Part shown: positions 1-12,120 of the stretch, in pieces
Position numbering within the stretch: position 1 is the stretch's first letter
How the letters are laid out: each line of letters begins with the position of its first letter
NCBI GenBank assembly: GCA_958510825.1
Contig: OY294051.1
Location: 27,453,265-27,517,264 of the forward strand
Source of the DNA: Brachypterus glaber
Lineage: Eukaryota > Arthropoda > Insecta > Coleoptera > Kateretidae
DNA: 64,000 nucleotides
Direction: 5' to 3'
Made by a program: the position numbers and the translations under genes
Notes under the pieces: model-generated
Database searches by the model: none
Told to the model about the DNA's origin: nothing
The model's input: the letters and a program-made list of their open reading frames with translations, nothing else

Positions 1-286
1 TTTCCATGTTTAGAAACAAAAGTCAACGATACATGTAATGTATGTAAAAAGTTGTAACGTGCAACATTTAATGTAAAGTCAAAGAACGGTACTCACATTA
101 TTCACTTTTGAATACAGAGTGTCCTACAATTTTAGTCTATCTCCGTTGTTATTAAAGATTAAATTTTGTGAAAAAGGATCTTAAATTGGATCAAAAGGAC
201 TTTTACTTACCTTGTAAAAACAACCCCCTATGACTCACTCCCTTAGGACCAAGCCCAACTTTTCTTTCAAATAGCACCTCTTTTTT

Positions 287-2068
287 AATGATTACACTAC
301 CCGACATGATTTATATACTATTGATAAGATATATAGGGTCTAGAAGTATTTTTTCTCCTGATTTCAAATCCGTTTTTAGAATTCTTCCATCACGTCACAA
401 TTTTGATATACAGGGTGTTTTATAATAAAAATAGGCATTTTTTTGAACGTCGAAAGATTTCACATTTATGAATATTTTTTTTTCAAATTTGGTACACTTG
501 TTAAAAATTTGTGTGCTTTTCGAATATTTTAAAAAAATTTTAAATATCGATTGTCATTTGTTTTTTATAATAAAAAGAAAAAGTTTTTTCGTTGCCAAAA
601 TTTCAAAAGATGGAATTTTACGATGTAACTAACAAAAAAACACTCTGTATTTATATGGCTTCAATTTGGTTTCAATTTTTTTTTGAAGTACCTTCTGGAA
701 GCGGCACAATATCAATTTTAAGTCAATTATGTCAGATATTTTAACAGCGTTTTGCATACTTTAAGAACAATAAGTAGGCTTTGTACAAAAATTTGACGTT
801 TTAAGTCAAGTTAAATTATTCAATCAATTAACTAGATGAAACGTTGCAAGCACCCTGTCAAAACATCGGCACTATTGTACACCAAAAAAAAAAAACTTAA
901 ACAGAGTTTTTATTTAAAATATAATTTTTTGAAATCGGGTTATAAATATGTGAAATATGCTAAAAAAACCTTTTACTGCTTTAAACGCCAATATCTTTTA
1001 AACAATGCGTTTTAGGAAAACGTTGTTTATAACATTTTTTGACCAATTTAAAATTATCTTTTATATAAGTGCTAAATTAACCAAATACAATAATAATTGC
1101 CTTAATTATAAACAAAAAACGCTAAAAATAGGAGTTTTACCCTATTTTTACCCCCTTACCCCCAATCGTTTACCCCCAAAATCTAATCAGCGATAAGAAA
1201 CAATATGAAAAAAACCGCAAGTCGATATCTCATGTAGAAATGAAGTTAGAGAGTTTACACCCAGACAGACAGAAAGACAGACAGACAGACAGACGGACGC
1301 AAAAAATTTTTTTACTACTTTTGACTCAGAATGGCCTAAAACGTCGAGAAATGTGAAAAAAACGTGGTCAAAGATTTTGACTTTTCGGCGAAGATTTCAA
1401 TACATCGGCACTCTTAGTAGCACTAAGTGCCGATGTAATAAAATATATTTTATAAATAAACAAATAAATGATAAAAATAAATAAGGTTAACTTTTTAAAC
1501 ATAAATAAACTGTATCTTAAGAAGTAAATAGAACATTGACTTAAAATGTCAAATTCTGGTCCAAAGCCTACTTATTGTTCTTGAACTATGCAAATTGCTG
1601 TTAAAATAGCTGACATAACGGACTTAAAATTAATATTGCGCCGCTTCCAGAAGGTCCTTCAAAAAAAAAATTGAAATCGAAATGAAGCCAGATAAATACA
1701 GAGTGTTTTTTTCATAGTTACATCGAAAAATTCCATCTTTTGAAATTTTGGCAACGAAAAAACTTTTTCTTTTTATTATAAAAAACAAATGACAATCGAT
1801 ATTTAAATTTTTTTAAAAATATTCGAAAAGCACACAAATTTTTAACAAGTGTACCAAATTTGAAAAAAAAATATTTATAAATGTAAAATCCCCCGACATT
1901 TAAAAAAATGCCTTTTTTTATTATAAAACGCCCTGTATATCAAAACTGTGACGTGATAGAAAAATTCTGAAAACGGATATGAAATCAGGGGAAAAAACAC
2001 TTCTAGACCCAATATATATCATAAATAGTATATTTCAAAAGTTTCAAATTGTCGGGTAGTGTTATTAA
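287..2068. repeat. Foldback element with ~530-bp inverted arms
   Basis: The left arm (about 287-815) reads as the reverse complement of the right arm (about 1537-2068). Matching landmarks are the ACTACCCGACA motif near the outer ends and the GTCAAATT / AATTTGAC blocks near the inner ends. The spacer (816-1536) is non-palindromic and contains a CAGA microsatellite. No open frame resembles a transposase, so this looks like a non-autonomous foldback DNA element. The arms differ by scattered substitutions and small indels. Confidence 0.75.
1262..1296. repeat. CAGA tetranucleotide microsatellite
   Basis: Short imperfect run of CAGA/GACA units inside the spacer of the surrounding foldback element. 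Similar GACAGACGGACGG stretches occur near 34383 and, on the other strand, near 21025, in a different element family. Confidence 0.85.
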
Positions 2069-2919
2069 ACTTTAGACGGCCGGGATTTGAAAGTTAGAAC
2101 TGCCCTTGAAAAGCACCCAAATAAGTGTCTTGTATCATGTATCAACTATGTACAAAGTTGAGATCACGGGGCGAGCCGATATATCGGCTTTCCGGTCCGG
2201 TAAGGTATAGAAATTTTTTCGTATAAAATTTGCTACAATTGCTGAAATTCTGTGAAAATGTGACTCTGGGGGTTCTCGCGGTCGCTGAGCACAAACCATG
2301 GGTTAGAATTGATAAATTCACACACAAACTAATCTTTATCAAATGCAAAATCCTGAACCGCTTCATAGTAAAATGGCACCGTGGAAAGAAGTAGAGAGTG
2401 TTATGGAAAGGAAGACTAAAGTCCAAACAATTTCTACCCTTGAAAAGACACCGCTTTGGTTTGAATTTTTTTGAATTAGTAGATTGTGAAACTGCATTTT
2501 TGCTAGGGTTTATTATCTACACTGGATTAGATACTGATTATGAATCAGCGACCCCAAAAACCCCCGGATCTTGTTAATAGCAGAAAGATTCTGATTTTCC
2601 TCCAAAACCGATATATCGGTTTTCCGGTCCTCTAGAGGTTAAGGGACACTAAATTCCGAGGAGTAAACCTCCCTAGGAATCCCTAAAGGAATTTTGAATT
2701 CATTGGGATTCCTTGAAATTCCTGGATTCATTGTAGCAATTTTAGAGAAAAATTCTCCAAACTCTAAACTCGATAAATTCTGAATTCAGCTGTGTATAAT
2801 GCATTATATTTTCCTCTATGGCATGTATTTCTGTTTTGTTTTTTATAAAAAGATAAAAACGTGACAAAAAATCGCATAAAATTAAATGAATTAAAAAACA
2901 ATTAAATGTGGTTTGGACT
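2069..2919. other. Non-coding stretch with a repeated palindromic motif
   Basis: No gene is visible. A motif of about 24 nt occurs twice (2175-2198 and 2606-2630): a CCGATATATCGG core followed by TTTCCGGTCC. The flanking base pairs of the palindrome differ between the copies (G/C in one, A/T in the other), so both remain self-complementary. Function unknown. Confidence 0.4.
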
Positions 2920-3666
2920 TTTACCATGTCCAAATGAGACCCACTTTTTATTTTTTTTCGTATCATCTTTTTTGAGATATAACTGGTCACTGGCGATCAC
3001 ATAGTGTTTTTTTACATAGAAAAAAAAAGTGGAACATATATGAACAAGTAGGCGTCGACAGAGGGGCATGTGGGGACATTTTTTTAAATAGAAAACCATA
3101 TCATTTTTTAAACATTTTTTTGAGGGTCTAAAATGGGATTGAAAATGGGTAATTTCGTCAAAATTTCTTTAAAAAAATCAAACAACTTTTGAAAAATTAA
3201 TTATTTTATGTTTCAAAAACGTAAATTATACTTTTAAACTAATTTTAATTGATATATAAAAAAACCTTGAAAAAATGTTTATTTTTTTTATAAATATATA
3301 GTAAAATAAAGAACTTTATATGCTTTAAAATGATATATCACACGACCCCCTTTCCATTTTAAAAAATGCCCCTCATGAACCGCTGTCCACATTTTAAGAG
3401 CTGAAAATATCAAGTATACTTTGACACACGGACCTGTGGGAAATATGCAAGGAATGTGTGTGCAAGTGAGAGGCCCGTTGTAGGCACGCACGCCTTTTAA
3501 CGCTTTTGACGGAAAGAAGCGAGCGTGAATGATTCCTCCCCCTTTCGCCGGAGACTTTGTTTCATGCGGAGAACTATATATGCGAAAAGATAGTGTTTCA
3601 AATTTAAAGTCGATATCTCAACTTGTTTAAAAGTTAAGAGGGGGGTGACTTTTGGACCGCTCTGTA
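2920..3666. repeat. MITE family A, copy 1 (degraded)
   Basis: Divergent copy of the long-inverted-repeat family that also occurs at 7901, 11545, 16566, 29735, 35052, 39288, 53536 and 63828. The right terminus (GACTTTTGGACCGCTCTGTA) is clear. The left terminus is lost. About 150 nt of unrelated sequence near 3425-3575 interrupts the right arm. Confidence 0.65.
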
Positions 3667-3692
3667 TATGTCCCACTGGGTATAGTATAAGT

Positions 3693-3724
3693 TATACTAT
3701 ACTACTATACTATACTATACTACT
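3693..3724. repeat. ACTAT-type microsatellite
   Basis: Imperfect tandem ACTAT/ACT units just after the right end of MITE A copy 1. Confidence 0.8.
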
Positions 3725-4409
3725 TTATAACATAATTTTTATTTTGAAATGAAATTTTTATTAGGATAAAAAATACAAAAGTAGCTTTGCCACTGTTAAT
3801 AAAATTTGTTTGAAATACGTTCCAAGTAACTAAAAAAAAACCTTAAATAATTTTACAACGTAAAATGGTAGATGCAGTACACAAGTGATGACTTAAAACA
3901 GGATGGGACATATATGTCCCACTGGGTCTCAAAGGGTTAAAACTCATTCTTACCACTTTTATTACCATAGTCACTGCAATAAAACGATGAAAGTACTTTA
4001 AACTGGTCATTTAGAACCATTTTTACCCGACTATATCAACGATAAAGGTTTATGTTTCTATCGTGTTTATACAGTGCGTGCATTAAGTCTGGAATCACCC
4101 GAATAACTTTTTAGTTACAAGTAAAATACAAAAATCCTCAGACAGGTCGATTTATATTTTTAATTCTGAAAATTTTGGTCTAAAAAAAGTTATCAAAATT
4201 GGCACCCCCTTGCACCCTCACCCCCAACTTTTTTTTTCAAATAGCAACCTACCCCTTGTGATACATCATTGGAAAGCTATAAAGAACTTTCACTTTCGGG
4301 TTTAGACCGTGTTAATGGATTTTCACTTTCCGACGTTTCGTCTCTTACTACTAGAGACATCTTCAGGGATTAATCTGAAACTAAGTTTCGAATCAACTTG
4401 TGTCACTAT

Positions 4410-4790
4410 TTATGACGAGTTGTGGTTATTCACCCGTGACGAGGTTTTTCCTATCAAAGACTTCCATATTGCAGGTAAGTGGTAACCAGTGTCCCGATTG
4501 ATATTGTTAGGATGCTTGATGATTTCTATCGATTCCCGTATCTTCCTTGGCATTTTTCTGTTTTCTGTTAATATTTGTTTTGTTTCAGACAAGTTGATTT
4601 TATGACCTGTTTCATGTACATGTTCGGCTACTGCCGATAAGGAAATTTGTTTCTTTCTTATATTGCGCTCATGCTCTTGAAGTCTTGTAGAAATTTTTCT
4701 CTTAGTTTCACCTATGTAAACCGTACCACAGGAGCAGGGTATTTTATATACGCCTTCTGAACTCAGGGGTATTTTGTCTTTTGTTGAAGT
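4410..4790 (-). pseudogene. Penelope-like GIY-YIG endonuclease remnant
   Basis: The minus strand reads EGVYKIPCSCGTVYIGETKR, then a KISTRLQEHERNIRKK segment, then SAVAEHVHETGHKIN, ending with KSLIGKTSSRVNNHNSS and a stop at 4410. The VYKIPC...VYIGET spacing and the downstream H/R/E-rich helix are those of the GIY-YIG nuclease domain that follows the reverse transcriptase in Penelope-like retroelements, where it nicks target DNA. No reverse transcriptase is left upstream, so this is a 3' fragment. After the stop comes a GACGAAACGTCGG stretch, which I recall as common near the ends of such elements. The family assignment rests on motif recognition, without a database search. Confidence 0.75.
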
Positions 4791-4871
4791 TGAAAATACC
4801 CTGCTCCTGTGGTACGGTTTACATAGGTGAAACTAAGAGAAAAATTTCTACAAGACTTCAAGAGCATGAGC
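4667..4871. repeat. Perfect inverted duplication within the GIY-YIG fragment
   Basis: Positions 4667-4745 and 4793-4871 are perfect reverse complements (79 bp arms, 47-nt spacer). The right arm therefore encodes PCSCGTVYIGETKR again on the plus strand. The perfect identity implies a recent event, such as a twin-priming-like or template-switch inversion during Penelope retrotransposition. Confidence 0.9.
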
Positions 4872-5865
4872 TAATTTAATAAGCTTTCCAACAGTGTGAT
4901 AAAGCCTAATTTGTTAAAGGGTCTATGAAAAAACGCATGTTTTATTTAAACATTGTTTGTGTGAAATATTACGCATAATATGGTAATTGTTGCCCTATTT
5001 CCTACTTGCCACCTTCCTGAGAATCTAAATAAGGTTGTTTTAAACTTATTGTAATATTTTATACCCTGTTGAAAAATGCAATTTTTTTTCTTTTTATTGA
5101 CCAATTTTATGTTTACTATTTAATCGATTTTAATCCCGTTTTTTTACTGTCCACTGTCAAAGAGCTGAAGGACATCAATTTGAACATTTATAGTGAACTA
5201 AAGTTATACTTTACATGTCTTTATAATAAACTAAATTGTGCATTTTATCATTAGCCCTTTACCAAATTAGGCTTTATTATACACCGTTGGAAAGCTTATT
5301 AAATTACCTTTCCAACGAAGTGTCACAAGGGGTAGGTTGCTATTTGAAAAAAAAAAGTTGGGGGGTGAGGGTGCAAGGGGGTGCAAATTTTAATAACTTT
5401 TATTACACCATAATTTGCAAAATTAAAAATAAAAATCGACCTATCCGAGGGTTTTTGTGTTTTACTTGTAACTAAAAAGTTAATCGGGTGATTCCAGACT
5501 TAATGCACGCACTGTATGCATGTATGTAAGCATGTTTGTTTGTACCCCTTTACACCCTAGACTACTTTGTTTTAAGATTTTTTTTCTATCGTCATTTGTT
5601 ACAAGTCGAAGACTTTGCATTTCTTGATCGCGAATAACTAAAAACCACTTTAGGCTAGAAAAAAATACTTAAGAAAGGAAAGTTGCTCAGAAAAATAAGC
5701 TCTATCGATTGATAAAATAGAAAAGGGCCTACGGCTTGATAGATTGTTTTATTTTTGCCTTAAATAATTATAATCCTTATAGGTCTTATAGATTCTATTC
5801 TAAATATCGATTTATTTAAAAGATGTTCGAACTGAATATTCCATCTACCGCACCCGAAAGGGTGG

Positions 5866-7850
5866 TTTTATAGAATAGAATAGAATAGGTTTTATTGTCC
5901 ATTAAGATTACAAAAAAATATCGGACACGTCAGTTACATTATTAATAAATACTTAAGATATAAATGATAATACGAGTCAAATAAAATTAAAATTACACAT
6001 GTATTAAAAAAAATGGTATAAAAAAAACACAGTGAGACACAGCGAAAAAAATACCGAAAAATATACATATGTAGGGTTGTTCATAAACATAAGTTTATGC
6101 TGATGATGTTTCAAAAAAATCTTTTATGCTATAAAAACAATGAATTACTAAAAACTGCTTAAGTTGTTTTTTAAAAGAATTTAAATTTTTATTATTTTTT
6201 AAATGAATTGGTAAATGATTAAATATTTTCAGTCCTAAATAGTTGGGTAATTTTTTCCCAATTTCTAGCCTATGAAATTCTAGATGAAAATCTTCACATC
6301 TACGAGTACTGTAAGAGTGAAAATTTACCCTACTTAAGTCGCAAAAAAGACCAGCTGGTATCGTCCCATCTTCTATAGCAGTTACGATTCTAGATAAAAA
6401 ATCATTTATAGCTGTAGTGGTGTTTTTCATTGATCTGAAACCGTGTTGATCTTTATTAAGAATTTTATTCGTCTGTAGGAAATCAGTTAGAAACTTTAAC
6501 ATGCTGTATTCAAAAATTTTTGATTTGCAAGAACTTAAGGCGATTGGCCTATAATTTTCAGGCGATAATTTATCTTGTTTTTTATAGACTGGGATAATTT
6601 TTGAATTTTTTAATATTTCCGGAAATATTCCTGTTTTGAAGGAAAGGTTAATTAGATAAGTAAGGGGAGAAACAATGTACTTCGAAATGCTTTTGAGGAC
6701 CTTTGTAGGTATCTCATCTGGCCCACTAGAGTTTTTATTTTTTAATTTTGTTTTAATAATATTTAAAATTTCCGTTTCTGTGAAATTCTTTGTTTTCATC
6801 GTATTTGAGTTTTGGCTAACTTTAGGTGTATTATTGCAATTATTATTAGGAATGTTGTTAACTACTTTTAAGGGAGCTTCAACAAAGAAGGTGTTAAATT
6901 CGTTCGCTACTAGATTAGGATCCTCAATAATGACGTCACCAGATTAAATTTTAATATTAGGTGTAGATTTTCGTTTATTAGAGAGTTCTGATATTACTGA
7001 CCATGCAGTTTTACAAGCATTGTCCGATGATTTAATTTTATTTTGATAATAGTCTTTTTTACTATTTTTAACAAATTGTGTGTGTTTGGTTTTGGCTTTT
7101 TGATAAACATTTTTCAATTCTGGAAATTTTCTTTGTAATTTAAATAAATCTTTGAGTTTATTGCTGGAAGATTTTATTTCATTATTCACCCAATTTTTTC
7201 TAGCATTTTTAAATATTTTTTTCCTGATTGGAAAGTTGTTATTAAAATGCAACAATAACTTATTATGAAATTTATTATATTTTTCATTGAAATTTCCGTC
7301 TTCATAAACCTCTGTCCAATCCTCTAACTCGAGTATTGAAATAAAATTTTGCAAGTTATTTTTCGAGAAATTTCTTCTGTAACATGAAGTTTTAATTAAT
7401 TTATTACTAAGACTGGTGTTAAATAATATTGTTTCATGATCTGAAAATGTATTATGTTCGGCCCAAGCATTAGGGCATTTTTGAATATTAGTATAGATAT
7501 GGTCTATAGAGCTCTCACTTTCCTGTGTGATTCTTGTTGGGGTGATAACTTTATTTACCATATTGTACGTTAAAAGCATATTTTTAAATGAATTATAGTT
7601 ATTGTCATTTGATTTAAAAGAATTTTTATTAACGTCACCGCAAAGTATGATAGGGCGTTGTGGTTTATATAATTTTTCCACCACTTTGGATATATTTGTT
7701 AAAAAAGAATTAAAATCTCCATCAGGAGAACGCATTTGGGATCTTAAAAACGGCACAATAAAAACAAAATTTGTCAAATTAAGATTGAGCTTGACGTGCC
7801 CAAAAACCGTACAGAATTTAAGGAGCGTAAACTAGTATAACATTATTAAT
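5866..7850 (-). mobile_element. Degraded Jockey/CR1-like LINE
   Basis: A minus-strand non-LTR retrotransposon. Its 5' part is missing: the coding sequence starts inside the endonuclease, near 7777 or slightly beyond. Its 3' end is a short tandem run of TTCTA-type units (about 5868-5890 on the plus strand), the kind of microsatellite tail used by CR1/Jockey-like elements. MITE A copy 2 begins just beyond the 5' side. Confidence 0.8.
6095..7777 (-). pseudogene. LINE ORF2 pseudogene: endonuclease plus partial RT
   Basis: The 7777-6944 part carries the C-terminal endonuclease region (IILCGDVNKNS, SSIDHIYTN, FSDHETI) and a basic linker. One in-frame TAA at 6944-6946 interrupts it, after which the same frame continues (SGDVIIEDPN) into the reverse transcriptase N-terminus: SGPDEIPTKVLK, KIIPVYKKQDKLSPENYRPI, DQHGFRSMKNTT, AGLFCDLSR. 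Right after the motif-A start the frame jumps to C-terminal sequence (NYLGLKIFNHLP), so motif A onward and the FADD catalytic box are deleted in frame. It is certainly inactive. The clade (Jockey/CR1-like) is inferred from motif style. Confidence 0.85.
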
Positions 7851-7900
7851 AATCGAATAATATTGACTTTTTAAAATATCGTACCATTAATTTTAAAATG

Positions 7901-8627
7901 TACAGTGCGGTCAAAAAGTCACCCCCCCCCCCTCTTAACTTTTGAACGAGTTTAGATATCGACTTCAAATTTAGAACTCTTAAATAAGACAACTTAAACG
8001 ATCTTTAAGCATATATTTGATACTTTTAGCTCTTAAAATGTGGGCAGGGGGGCGACATTTTTTTAAATGGAAAGGTGGGTCGTGTGATACATCATTTTAA
8101 AGCTTATAAAATACTTCATTTAACTGTATATTTTTTATTTTTTTTAAACATTTTTTTTTGGGTTTAAAATAGGGTTGAAAATGGGTATTTTTGTCAAAAT
8201 TTCTCTAAAAAATCCAAACAACTTTTTAAAAATGCCTAATTTCATAATGAAAAAAAGTAAATTATACTTTTCAACTAATTTTAGTTGACATAAATAAAAA
8301 TTAACAAAAAAAAAAACTTAAATATTTTTTTTTTAGCACAAAAAATTGAAAAATCAAAACTTTAAAAAACATGTTTAAAAAATTTAAAAATATATGGTTA
8401 TATAAAGAATTTTAAAGGCTTTAAAATAATGTATCACACGACCCCCCTTTCCATTTAAAAAAATTTCCCCTCATGCCCCCCTGCCCACATTTTAAGAGAT
8501 AAAAGTATCAAATATATGCTTACAGATAATTTAAGTTTTCTTATTTAAGAGTTCTAAATTTGAAATTGATATCTCAACTCGTTCAAAAGTTAAGAGGGGG
8601 GGGGGTGACTTTTGGACCGCACTGTAT
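7901..8627. repeat. MITE family A, copy 2 (full length)
   Basis: A ~727-bp element with terminal inverted repeats TACAGTGCGGTC and GACCGCACTGTA, long C and G tracts at the subterminal positions, and arms of over 300 bp that fold back around a short A/T-rich centre. It has no coding capacity. This is the best complete reference copy of the family in the window. Confidence 0.85.
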
Positions 8628-9240
8628 AATTGATAAAAAGGTTTCCTATATTATACAACATATGTATTAAATATTATTAGCAAAGTTATGGAACAAGAAA
8701 TTTCATCAAAATATCTTGCGCAAGATATTTTTGCAATAAAATGTTTAAATTTATTAAGGAAATATTTAGCTTTTATTTTTTGTTCTTTTAACATTAAAAA
8801 TAAATTAAAATATAGTTATAAATATTCCTAATAATAATAAGCATAATAATTACACAGAAGCACAAAAACCGCTCTTTTAAGTTTCTAAGAAATATTCTTT
8901 ACCCGAAATCCACTAAAATAAATTAAAAACACAAAATTTCAATTCACAAATCAATTTCAATATTTATAATGGTTTCAGAACTATTATTATTTTCATAACA
9001 GACACATTTTAACAAAAATTAATCACCAAGCTATAGCTTTTTTAATTTGAAAATGAAACCGCACGCAAAAGAAACGATTCAATTGTTTTTTTAGCGATTT
9101 GATTGGATAGAAATTTGTCATGGATAACTAGATAAGTAATAAGATAGTAAAAAGAAATATTTTTTGCAATTTAAAATTATGTATATTTTAATAATTTATT
9201 AGATATAATTAGTAACAACCGAATACAAAATATTGTATAA
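8628..9240. other. AT-rich intergenic stretch
   Basis: No coding, RNA or clear repeat structure seen. Confidence 0.4.
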
Positions 9241-9360
9241 TACACGGGCAAAAAGTTAAATTTCGATTTCGTAGGTTTATTACCCTCGGGCCGGCCCCAG
9301 CGGCCGGCCCTCGGCTTGTAAAAACCTACTCAATCGAAAAACTTGACTTTTTGCCCTTGT
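9241..9360. repeat. Short foldback element with GC-rich loop
   Basis: Arms of about 40 bp (9241-9278 and 9319-9360) with termini TACACGGGCAAAAAGT and ACTTTTTGCCCTTGTA. The centre, CTCGGGCCGGCCCC followed by AGCGGCCGGCCC, is itself self-complementary and unusually GC-rich for the locus. A related sequence (GTATCATAC followed by a TTTTTTATTCG stretch) follows at 9409-9432 and recurs near 46303-46325. Confidence 0.75.
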
Positions 9361-9773
9361 ATTATAAATAACTATTATGATACAAGGGCTAAAAACAGTT
9401 TGTGTCCTCGTATCATACACTATTTTTTATTCGATTATAATATTAATAAATGAATTTGTATTTTTGACAAGAAATTTTACGTTTGGGTTGATATGTTATC
9501 AGTTTAAAATCAATCAACGTCGACTATTTTGCATGCAATCATTTCAACTTTTCGTACAGATTTATCATACAAAAGTTATGCCTTCAGATACAATCAAACA
9601 AAAACATTATTAATTCGTGTTGGGCCAACACTGTTAAATATTATTTGAATATTCATATTGGTTCAATTTATTATCATCTACTACTAGACTGTAACAAATA
9701 TTTTCTGTAATTTAATTACTGGCTATCGGTACCAGAATATTAAAAGAAAATTGTAAAATTTTACCGAATTTAA

Positions 9774-10700
9774 TACTTAGTCCAGTTAAATAATAAATGT
9801 AAATTGCAATAAATGTACACGAGCTGATATTTTAAAGGGTAGTAGTGGATGGTAACAGAACACCCTGTTAGTTTTTCACCAGGTGATTTGCGTAAGGGGT
9901 GTCCGCTATCTTGAATTTTAGGGATGAGTCGCTTAAAATGCAATAAATACAATAAAAATGCATATGACCAGTTTTGTTTTTTTTTTCTTCCTTAAAAGGA
10001 AGAAATTTCCAACAATTTTTGTTTGGATCATTTTTTTAATATATTCAAAAATGGCCATGTTGGAGGTAAAATAGTTTTTTTTTCATTTTTTAGCCAAATT
10101 GTGCATCGGAGAATAAAAGTGGTTATGAGCAAACTTGTAGCTCTTGAAATCCTCTATTAGTTTCATATATTATAAATTTTAATATGTACTTTGGTATGGT
10201 TACAGAGGGCGCAACTCGGCTTTCAGCGCCCACTGTAACCATAACAAAATACTTATGAAAATGCGTAATATATGAAACTAATTGAGAATTTTAAGAGCTA
10301 CAAGTTTGCTCATAACCACTTCTATACTCCGATAAATAATTTCGCTGAAAAATCGAAAAAACGAATTTCCTTCCCAACATGACCATTTTTGAATATTTAT
10401 AACTCGATTGTTATTAATATATTAAAAAAATGATCCAAACAAAAATTTTCTCCTTAAATTGGTTATATGCATTTTTATAGTAAGATGCATATTTAGCGAG
10501 ATAACCGCACTCACCCCTAAAATTCAAGATAGCGGACACCACTTACGCAGATTACCCTGTGAAAAAGTAACAGTAAGTAAGTAAGTAAGAGTATTCTGTT
10601 ACTATCAAATACTACCGTTTAAAATATCAGCCCTTGTACATTTATTGCAATTTAACATATGAATTTCTCGTTATTTGCTGGTCTAACTGTAATTTTAAAA
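9774..10700. repeat. Long hairpin element (~930 bp)
   Basis: The left arm (9774-10190) and right arm (10240-10700) are inverted copies, with shared blocks such as GTCCGCTATCTTGAATTTTA and TAAAATTCAAGATAGCGGAC. The loop around 10200-10240 is a compact stem, GGTTACAGAGGGCGC...GCGCCCACTGTAACC. The right arm carries a small GTAA microsatellite near 10565. It has no coding capacity. Confidence 0.8.
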
Positions 10701-11544
10701 TAATATTCCAACTTTAAAACTTGATTTTAGGATACTACGTCACCATCGGCAAAATTTCCTAAAAAATAGTAAAAAAAATCGGTTTAAATCATATCAATTT
10801 TATAATTAAATTTTAATATTACTTTCTTATTTTACCCCCGTTTTTTACAGTATAAAATCCGAAAAAAATCCTAAAAAAACAATTTTAAATTCAAATCTTG
10901 AAAAAATAATAAAATTAAGAGATTAATGCAGGTAAATAAATAATTATAATAATTATAATCAATATTTCTTTTCGTGTAGAATAGTGTTATTTAATTTCTA
11001 ATAATAATTTATTTTTTTAATCCCAAATATGCTAATATTTTAAGAATACAATAGCATCTTTGTAAGTAACATAAAATAAATTTAATAATAAACCTAAAAA
11101 ACATCCTTGAATTATTACTTAACCTTAAAATATAAATTTAGCCTTTATTGTATGTTTTTAGATACTTTTTATGTAAAATTATAATAATTAAATAGAATAA
11201 AAACTGGAACAAAAAGCTAGTTCTTATTCAATTTGTGTATAAACAAACATTTTCATAGTTGTACTTTAAATTAAAATAAATTAGTTTTTCAATTAATTTG
11301 GTTTAACCAATTATGGTAAAAATACTTGTATTGTTAAACAAATTTGAAAATTAAATCAATGTCATATCATTTAAGTACCTACCTACCTACCTACACACAG
11401 AAAAGTAATTAATTGATTAAATTAATATTTTTTGAGGTATAACCATGAGTAGAGGAGCAGAAATACTAGGTAACTGACATGTACTCATATTCATTCCTGC
11501 TGGTCCATTGTATTTCCGCGTTAACAAGGAATATACCGGGCGTC
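10701..11544. other. AT-rich intergenic stretch
   Basis: No gene seen. A short CTAC microsatellite lies near 11378-11395. Confidence 0.4.
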
Positions 11545-12120
11545 CCAACTTTATTTACCCAGCGATTTTTGTCGAAAACTAAAAAAGATTATTAAGTTCT
11601 GCGAAAACCATCTTAAATTAGACTAACTATCTTTTAGCATATATTTAATACTTTCAGCTCTTAAAATGTGGGCAGGGGGCATAGGGGGGAATTTTTGTAA
11701 ACGAAAAGGGGGGTCGTGTGATACATCATTTTAAAGCATAAAATTCTCTATTGGACTGTATATTTTTTAATTTTTTAAACAATTTTTTAAGGTCTTGATT
11801 TTTTAATTTTTTATTCTAAGATATGCGATTTATTAAGTTTGTTTTTGTAAATTTTTATTTATGTCAACTAAAATTAGTTTAAAAGTATAATTTACGTTTT
11901 CTCATCATGAAATTAGTAATTTTTAAAAAACTGTTTGGACTTTTTTAGAGAAATTTTAACAAAAATGCCCATATTCAACCCTATTTTAAACCCATTTTTT
12001 TTTAATTAAAAAATATATAGTTAAATGGATAATTTTATAAGCTTTAAAATGATGTGTCACACGACCCCCCTTTCTATTTAAAAAAATGTCCCTCTAAGCC
12101 CTCCTGCCCACATTTCAGGA
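11545..12120. repeat. MITE family A, copy 3 (termini lost)
   Basis: Both arms of the family are recognisable: TTAAAATGTGGGCAGGGGG near 11660 and its mirror near 12100, around the TTAGTTTAAAAGTATAATTT centre. The terminal GCGGTCCAAAAGTC blocks are absent. Confidence 0.7.

Larger units (their letters stand above)
4071..5515. mobile_element. TIR element enclosing a Penelope remnant
   Basis: The ends are inverted: ACAGTGCGTGCATTAAGTCT at 4071 and its mirror ending at 5515. Inverted similarity continues inward for about 220 bp per side, including a CACCCTCACCCCCAACTTTT block. The interior holds a Penelope-type GIY-YIG endonuclease fragment and a perfect inverted duplication, not a DNA transposase. 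It is either a non-autonomous DNA element that captured or received a Penelope insertion, or a composite. Confidence 0.65.
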
